From NCBI GenBank assembly GCA_019752015.1, contig JAIEMQ010000006.1:320842-384841 (forward strand): a stretch of 64,000 bases of DNA, in the 5' to 3' direction. Source of the DNA: Cyanobacteriota bacterium (GTDB taxonomy: Bacteria > Acidobacteriota > Vicinamibacteria > Vicinamibacterales > UBA2999). A program made the translations under genes and the position numbers. Of this stretch, positions 59,940 through 64,000 are shown piece after piece (positions within the stretch are counted from its first letter, which is position 1; each line of letters begins with the position of its first letter). The notes beneath the pieces are model-generated. The model searched no databases, was not told the origin of the DNA, and saw only the letters and a program-made list of their open reading frames with translations.

Positions 59940-61099
59940 GTTCGCGGGGCGCAACCAGCCGAGGGCGCCTCAGACTCCATCCGGAGGATCAGCCGCCGCC
60001 CGAACTCGATGCCCGGCCGTTCGATGACGCGGTAACAGATCAACGACACGCCCGCGGTCGCCGCGACGACCAGGAGGTAGTGCAGCAAGGCCCCAGAGTC
60101 GCCGGCGGAAAAGCGTTCGCTGACACCGATCGCCTTGAATGCGGCGATCACGGCGAAGTGCGTGAGATACATGCTGAAGCTCAGCTTCCCGATCCAGATG
60201 AACACAGGGTTGACCAGCAGGCGAGTCGGATAGCGTCCGAGTGCCAGCGCGAACAGCGCGAACACACCGCCCATGTAGATCGGTTGAGCAAGGAGGTCGG
60301 TGGCCGGGGCGCGGAGCACGAATGTTCTGATCGCCAGCCACGCGATGAGCGTCGCCGCACCGAGGGCGACGCCTTTGGCCCAGTGCTCCGGCTCGTCAAA
60401 CAAGCGGAACGCGATGAATCCCATCACGAACACTGGAAACTGCGCGATGAATCCCAGCACCGCCAACGCGTCCACCAGGTAGATCTGTTCCGCGGGATAC
60501 GACGGGGCGTAGACGGCGTAGACGATGGAGCCCCACGCCCGCGCGGCGACCACGCTCACGGCGAGCAGCGAGATCAGCCACGCCATGCTCCGCGATCGCG
60601 TCACCAGAAACGGAAAGAACAGGTAGAACGTCATTTCGACGGCGATCGACCAGCCGCCGGGCACGACCGATGTGATCGTCTCGGGATGAAAACCGTTCAG
60701 AAACAGTGCGGTGAGCGGCACGTAATACCAGCGCACGCCGTCCGGCGCGAAATAGCGCGGCGCCAGGCCGTCCAGCAGGAGATAGCCGGCGATCGCGAGG
60801 TAAAACATCGGCGCGATGCGGAAGAATCGCCGCAGGTAAAAGTTCCGGATCGGATGCTGCTCGCGGGTGGCGCGGAAGTGCCAGGACAGGCAGAGCGTCA
60901 TCGCGCTGGCGATGTAGAACAGCTGAACGCCCCGCGCCCCCGCGCCCATCAGCGTCGAGAGCCATGGACTGCCGGCGGCGACCGTCTCCCGCGCATGCAC
61001 CAGGATGACCGCCAGGATCGCCACGCCGCGCAGCGCATCGATGAAGCCGAATTTCCTCGGCTCCGCAAACGAATTGTCGAGGGCAGTCAGGCGCGTCAA
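59936..61099 (-). CDS. Acyltransferase-3 family membrane protein
   Basis: A 387-residue polytopic O-acyltransferase: 'KFGFIDALRGVAILAVILVHARETV' (R-x-x-x-H at the start), 'RNFYLRRFFRIAPMFYLAIAGYLLL', 'GGWSIAVEMTFYLFFPFLV', and about ten helices; no SGNH tail. Such proteins acetylate polysaccharides or lipids. The track start TTG 61099 lies within the -10 palindrome. If transcription starts seven bases after the box, a leaderless CTG at 61090 would be the first codon; both keep the conserved core. The 3' end overlaps the pseudogene stop by 4 bp. Confidence 0.82.
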   Translation of the reverse strand: MTRLTALDNSFAEPRKFGFIDALRGVAILAVILVHARETVAAGSPWLSTLMGAGARGVQLFYIASAMTLCLSWHFRATREQHPIRNFYLRRFFRIAPMFYLAIAGYLLLDGLAPRYFAPDGVRWYYVPLTALFLNGFHPETITSVVPGGWSIAVEMTFYLFFPFLVTRSRSMAWLISLLAVSVVAARAWGSIVYAVYAPSYPAEQIYLVDALAVLGFIAQFPVFVMGFIAFRLFDEPEHWAKGVALGAATLIAWLAIRTFVLRAPATDLLAQPIYMGGVFALFALALGRYPTRLLVNPVFIWIGKLSFSMYLTHFAVIAAFKAIGVSERFSAGDSGALLHYLLVVAATAGVSLICYRVIERPGIEFGRRLILRMESEAPSAGCAPRT

Positions 61100-61106
61100 T
61101 TATAAT
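61099..61106. promoter_or_regulatory. Bidirectional TATAAT in a perfect palindrome
   Basis: AATTATAATT (61098-61107) is a perfect palindrome giving TATAAT on both strands. Forward it lies 11 bases before ATG 61118. In reverse it ends eight bases before CTG 61090 and overlaps TTG 61099. Confidence 0.6.
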
Positions 61107-61117
61107 TATTGGTTGGG

Positions 61118-64000
61118 ATGATCTCGGACGATTCAACGAGCAAGATGACACTCGGTATCGACGGTTTTACGTTTGCGGACCTGCATCAGCCGGCGCGGCT
61201 TCGCGACCTCTACGCCCGGTTCGTCGAGCAGGTCAGGGTGACGGAGCCCGAGCTGTGGGCGCAGTGGGCGCAGTACGCCGAGGTCCCGGAGTCGTTGAAC
61301 GCCGTGGCGCGCGGCAACATTGTCGTCGCCATGGCGCCGCACGTCAGCCGTTTTCTCAGCGCGCTCTTCAGCGTCGGCGCTGATGCGGACGCGTTGATTG
61401 CGGCGACCCGCGCCTACGACATACTGTTCCGCTTCAAGATCGATTTCGTCCGCCGTCGCGCCCTGCCGCTGCTCAAGGCCGGTGCGCATGTGGAGGCGAC
61501 CGCCGAGGATCACGCGCTGGCAGAGTCGATCACGTTTGGAACCCGCCAGCTCGAGTCGTCACTCACGTCGACATCCAGCCACGACGCGGAAATGAGACTT
61601 GCGGCCTATGGCTGCGCGCTGCTCGACAAGGAAGTGACAGACAAGGCCGCTGTCACTCCCGAAATCGAATCGCTGAAGCGATGGTGTGCCGCGCACATTC
61701 ACGACCCTCGCTATCGCGGCTGGGTCGTGTTCCGTTTTCCCGAGAACCTCGATTACGACCATCTCGTCCAGGTGAAGCGGCCGGATCAGCAGCTGCCCGA
61801 AGAGATGTTCGGTCCCGACGACAAGCTGCGCCGGCGTGAAGGCTTCAAGCTCACCGACAACCGCTTCACGCGCCGGGAGGTGCTGAGCGAGATTCATTAC
61901 TGCGTGCTCTGTCACGAGCGCGACAAGGACACCTGCTCGAAGGGCATTCGCGACAAGGAAGGCAAGGTCACCACCAACCCGCTCGGCATTCCGCTGGCCG
62001 GCTGCCCGCTCGACGAAAAAATTTCCGAGATGCACATGGTGCGGAAGCGCGGCGACGCCATCGGCGCGCTGGCCATCGTCACCGTCGACAACCCGATGTG
62101 CCCCGGCACCGGGCATCGCATCTGCAACGACTGCATGAAGGCCTGCATCTATCAGAAGCAGGAGCCGGTCAACATCCCGCAGATCGAGACCGGCGTGCTG
62201 ACCGACGTGCTCAACATGCCGTGGGGCGTGGAGATCTACGGGCTGCTGACGCGCTGGAATCCGCTCAACATCAATCGCCCGTACTCGCTCGAATACAACG
62301 GCAAGAACGTGCTCGTGGTCGGCCTCGGGCCGGCGGGCTACACGCTGGCGCACTACTTGCTGAACGAAGGCTTCGGCGTGATCGCGATCGATGGGTTGAA
62401 GATCGAGCCGCTGCCAGACGACATCACAGGCGGTGACGGCAAGCCTCCGAAACCCATTCGCGATTGGAGCGATATCTATCGCCCACTCGACGAGCGGGTG
62501 CTCGAAGGCTTCGGCGGCGTGTCCGAGTACGGCATCACCGTGCGATGGGACAAGAATTTCCTGACGCTGATCCACCTGACCCTCGCGCGCCGCGACAAGC
62601 TGAAGATCTACGGCGGCGTCCGCTTCGGCGGCGCGCTGCCGCTCGACGAAGCGTGGGGCATGGGGATCGATCACGTGGCGATCGCCGCCGGCGCCGGGCG
62701 CCCGACCATCATCGACATCAAGAACAACCTGATTCGCGGCATCCGCAAGGCCAGCGACTTCCTGATGGCGCTGCAGTTGACCGGCGCGTTCAAGAAGGAT
62801 GCGCTGTCGAACCTGCAGGCGCGGCTGCCCGCGGTCGTGATCGGCGGCGGCCTGACCGGTGTCGATACCGCCACCGAGTTGATGGCGTATTACCCGATCC
62901 AGGTCGAGAAGATCCTCGATCGCTACGATGCGCTGGTGCGCGATCTCGGCGAAGCGCGCGTGCGCGGCATGATGGACGCCGAGGAGCTCGGCATCCTCGA
63001 CGAGTTCCGCGATCACGGCAAGGCCGTCAAGGCCGAGCGCGCCCGCGCCGCCGCGGTCCGGGAAAAGCCGAACTTCATCGACATGATTCGCGGCTGGGGC
63101 GGCGTCACGCTCGCGTATCGCAAGCGCCTGCAGGATGCGCCCGCGTATCGCCTGAATCACGAAGAGGTCGCGCTCGCGTTGCAGGAAGGCATCTCCGTCA
63201 CCGAGAACATGAATCCGGTGCAAGCGATTCCGGATGAATTTGGCCACGTCAAAGCGATGGGCTTCACGCGCGCGGACGGATCGCGCATCGATCTGCCGGC
63301 CCGCACGGTCCTCGTCGCCGCCGGCACGGTGCCGAACGTCACCTACGAGAAGGAACACCCGGGCTCGTTCTCGCTCGACAGCAAGCAGAAGTTTTTCCAG
63401 GGTTTCAAAGCCGTTCGTTTGGAAGGCGACGGCTTTAGCCGTCGCCAACAGTTCGAGCTGCAGCCCGATCCCAACGGCTTCTTCACCTCTCACAACACCA
63501 ACGGCAAGTTCGTCACCTACTACGGCGACAACCACCCGCGTTACAACGGCAACGTCGTCAAGGCGATGGCGTCGGCAAAGCACGGCTACCCGCACGTTGT
63601 CGCGCTGTTTGCCGATCACATCGCGTCGCTCGATCGCGCCGAGCAGCCTCAGCGCGAAGCAGCGTGGCAGTCGCTCGTCACGAAGCTCGACGATCAGCTG
63701 CTCGCCCGCGTCGAGAAGGTGATCCGGCTGACGCCGACGATCGTCGAGGTGATCGTGCGCGCGCCGGCGCCGGCGCGGCATTTCCATCCCGGCCAGTTTT
63801 ACCGCCTGCAGAACTTCGAGCGCCTCAGCCCGCACGTGCGCGTGGACGATCACGTCGCATCGATGCTGATGGAAGGCATTGCGCTCACCGGCGCGTGGGT
63901 GGATGCGGAGAAAGGCCTGCTCTCGCTAATCACGCTCGAGATGGGCGTGTCGAGCCGACTGTGCGCGTATCTCAAGCCGGGCGAGCCGGTGGTGGTGATG
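61118..64000 (+). CDS. Large Fe-S/FAD oxidoreductase with GltD-like and ferredoxin-reductase-like parts (3' truncated by window)
   Basis: The frame is open from ATG 61118 to the window end (961 codons), so it is missing from the ORF track. Residues 1-230 are an unrecognised N-terminal domain. Around residues 255-350 lie cysteine clusters ('CVLCHERDKDTCSKG', 'GCPLDEK', 'CPGTGHRICNDCMKACIYQ') suited to 4Fe-4S binding. Then come the FAD site 'VLVVGLGPAGYTLAHYLL', a second dinucleotide site 'AVVIGGGLTGVDTATELM', and 'VLVAAGTVPNV'. From about residue 870 a PyrK/ferredoxin-reductase-like part begins ('VEVIVRAPAPARHFHPGQFYRLQNF'). The plan resembles GltD/PreT-type electron transfer proteins. The partner and electron acceptor are unknown. 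Confidence 0.8.
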   Translation, partial: MISDDSTSKMTLGIDGFTFADLHQPARLRDLYARFVEQVRVTEPELWAQWAQYAEVPESLNAVARGNIVVAMAPHVSRFLSALFSVGADADALIAATRAYDILFRFKIDFVRRRALPLLKAGAHVEATAEDHALAESITFGTRQLESSLTSTSSHDAEMRLAAYGCALLDKEVTDKAAVTPEIESLKRWCAAHIHDPRYRGWVVFRFPENLDYDHLVQVKRPDQQLPEEMFGPDDKLRRREGFKLTDNRFTRREVLSEIHYCVLCHERDKDTCSKGIRDKEGKVTTNPLGIPLAGCPLDEKISEMHMVRKRGDAIGALAIVTVDNPMCPGTGHRICNDCMKACIYQKQEPVNIPQIETGVLTDVLNMPWGVEIYGLLTRWNPLNINRPYSLEYNGKNVLVVGLGPAGYTLAHYLLNEGFGVIAIDGLKIEPLPDDITGGDGKPPKPIRDWSDIYRPLDERVLEGFGGVSEYGITVRWDKNFLTLIHLTLARRDKLKIYGGVRFGGALPLDEAWGMGIDHVAIAAGAGRPTIIDIKNNLIRGIRKASDFLMALQLTGAFKKDALSNLQARLPAVVIGGGLTGVDTATELMAYYPIQVEKILDRYDALVRDLGEARVRGMMDAEELGILDEFRDHGKAVKAERARAAAVREKPNFIDMIRGWGGVTLAYRKRLQDAPAYRLNHEEVALALQEGISVTENMNPVQAIPDEFGHVKAMGFTRADGSRIDLPARTVLVAAGTVPNVTYEKEHPGSFSLDSKQKFFQGFKAVRLEGDGFSRRQQFELQPDPNGFFTSHNTNGKFVTYYGDNHPRYNGNVVKAMASAKHGYPHVVALFADHIASLDRAEQPQREAAWQSLVTKLDDQLLARVEKVIRLTPTIVEVIVRAPAPARHFHPGQFYRLQNFERLSPHVRVDDHVASMLMEGIALTGAWVDAEKGLLSLITLEMGVSSRLCAYLKPGEPVVVM
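63425..63446. repeat. Perfect palindrome inside the oxidoreductase gene
   Basis: GGCGACGGC TTTA GCCGTCGCC: a 9-bp perfect stem with a four-base loop, resembling a REP-type unit. It is translated in frame as GDGFSRRQ. Confidence 0.7.

Noticed and set aside
61559-63853. Minus-strand ORF of 764 aa
   Set aside because: It lies entirely opposite the conserved oxidoreductase, is rich in His, Arg, Val and Asp as GC-rich antisense frames are, and shows no domain.

Overview
The window is a GC-rich bacterial chromosome segment packed with coding sequence and almost entirely devoted to building, modifying and transferring surface sugars. No rRNA, tRNA, CRISPR array, insertion sequence or phage gene was seen. 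A Ser/Thr kinase fused to a TolB-like/TPR module, many Tat- and Sec-exported proteins, and repeat-derived peptides of the FAKATADK type suggest Acidobacteriota (perhaps Vicinamibacteria). That placement is an inference from gene style and not a phylogenetic result.

Region 1 (1-10024, +) is a nonulosonic acid operon of the legionaminic type: a PtmE-like nucleotidyltransferase (cut by the window edge), LegB, LegC, a GT42-like (sialyltransferase-like) protein, a methyltransferase, LegF, LegI, a WbqC-family protein, a second methyltransferase, LegG, a PIG-L deacetylase and a PglD/LegH-like acyltransferase. Most junctions are ATGA/GTGA overlaps, so translation is probably coupled.

Region 2 (10024-20810, +) continues with three GT4 glycosyltransferases, a WecB-type 2-epimerase, an asparagine-synthase-like amidotransferase, a GT4-YdcF fusion, an SGNH protein, and a WecA/MraY-type phosphoglycosyltransferase with an extra C-terminal four-helix membrane region. 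Together these could start a lipid-linked glycan, extend it and decorate it.

Region 3 (20854-24423) holds one intact SGNH gene, then on the minus strand a membrane glycosyltransferase with an embedded dockerin-like segment, a tiny DUF5989 (SxtK-like) protein and a broken SGNH gene.

Region 4 (24420-30887) is an imperfect duplication of a divergent module: a Tat-exported beta-propeller glycosidase-like protein facing an exported M1-like pseudopeptidase. The two copies are 24420-28399 and 28384-30887.

Region 5 (30898-41334) contains two large membrane glycosyltransferases with PA14-like extracytoplasmic inserts, two GT2 enzymes, an OafA-type acyltransferase with an SGNH domain, a NodZ-like protein, and an aminotransferase/GNAT pair for an amino sugar.

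Region 6 (41380-54028) has a GDP-mannose 4,6-dehydratase, a methyltransferase, an MBOAT/SGNH O-acetylation pair, several polytopic membrane proteins, an LhgO-type oxidase, and an aminotransferase/nucleotide-sugar dehydrogenase/RmlC-like trio.

Region 7 (54056-64000) is mixed: a GT9 glycosyltransferase carrying a dispersed repeat, thiG and thiS, a Ser/Thr kinase interrupted by a stop codon, a GMC oxidoreductase pseudogene with an internal inversion, an acyltransferase, and a large Fe-S/FAD oxidoreductase cut by the window end.

Two cross-cutting features stand out. Divergent gene pairs are separated by only 17-59 bp, and five of the six share a self-complementary TATA-type -10 element, often so close to the start codon that transcripts must be leaderless or nearly so. 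At least two genes appear to start at CTG.
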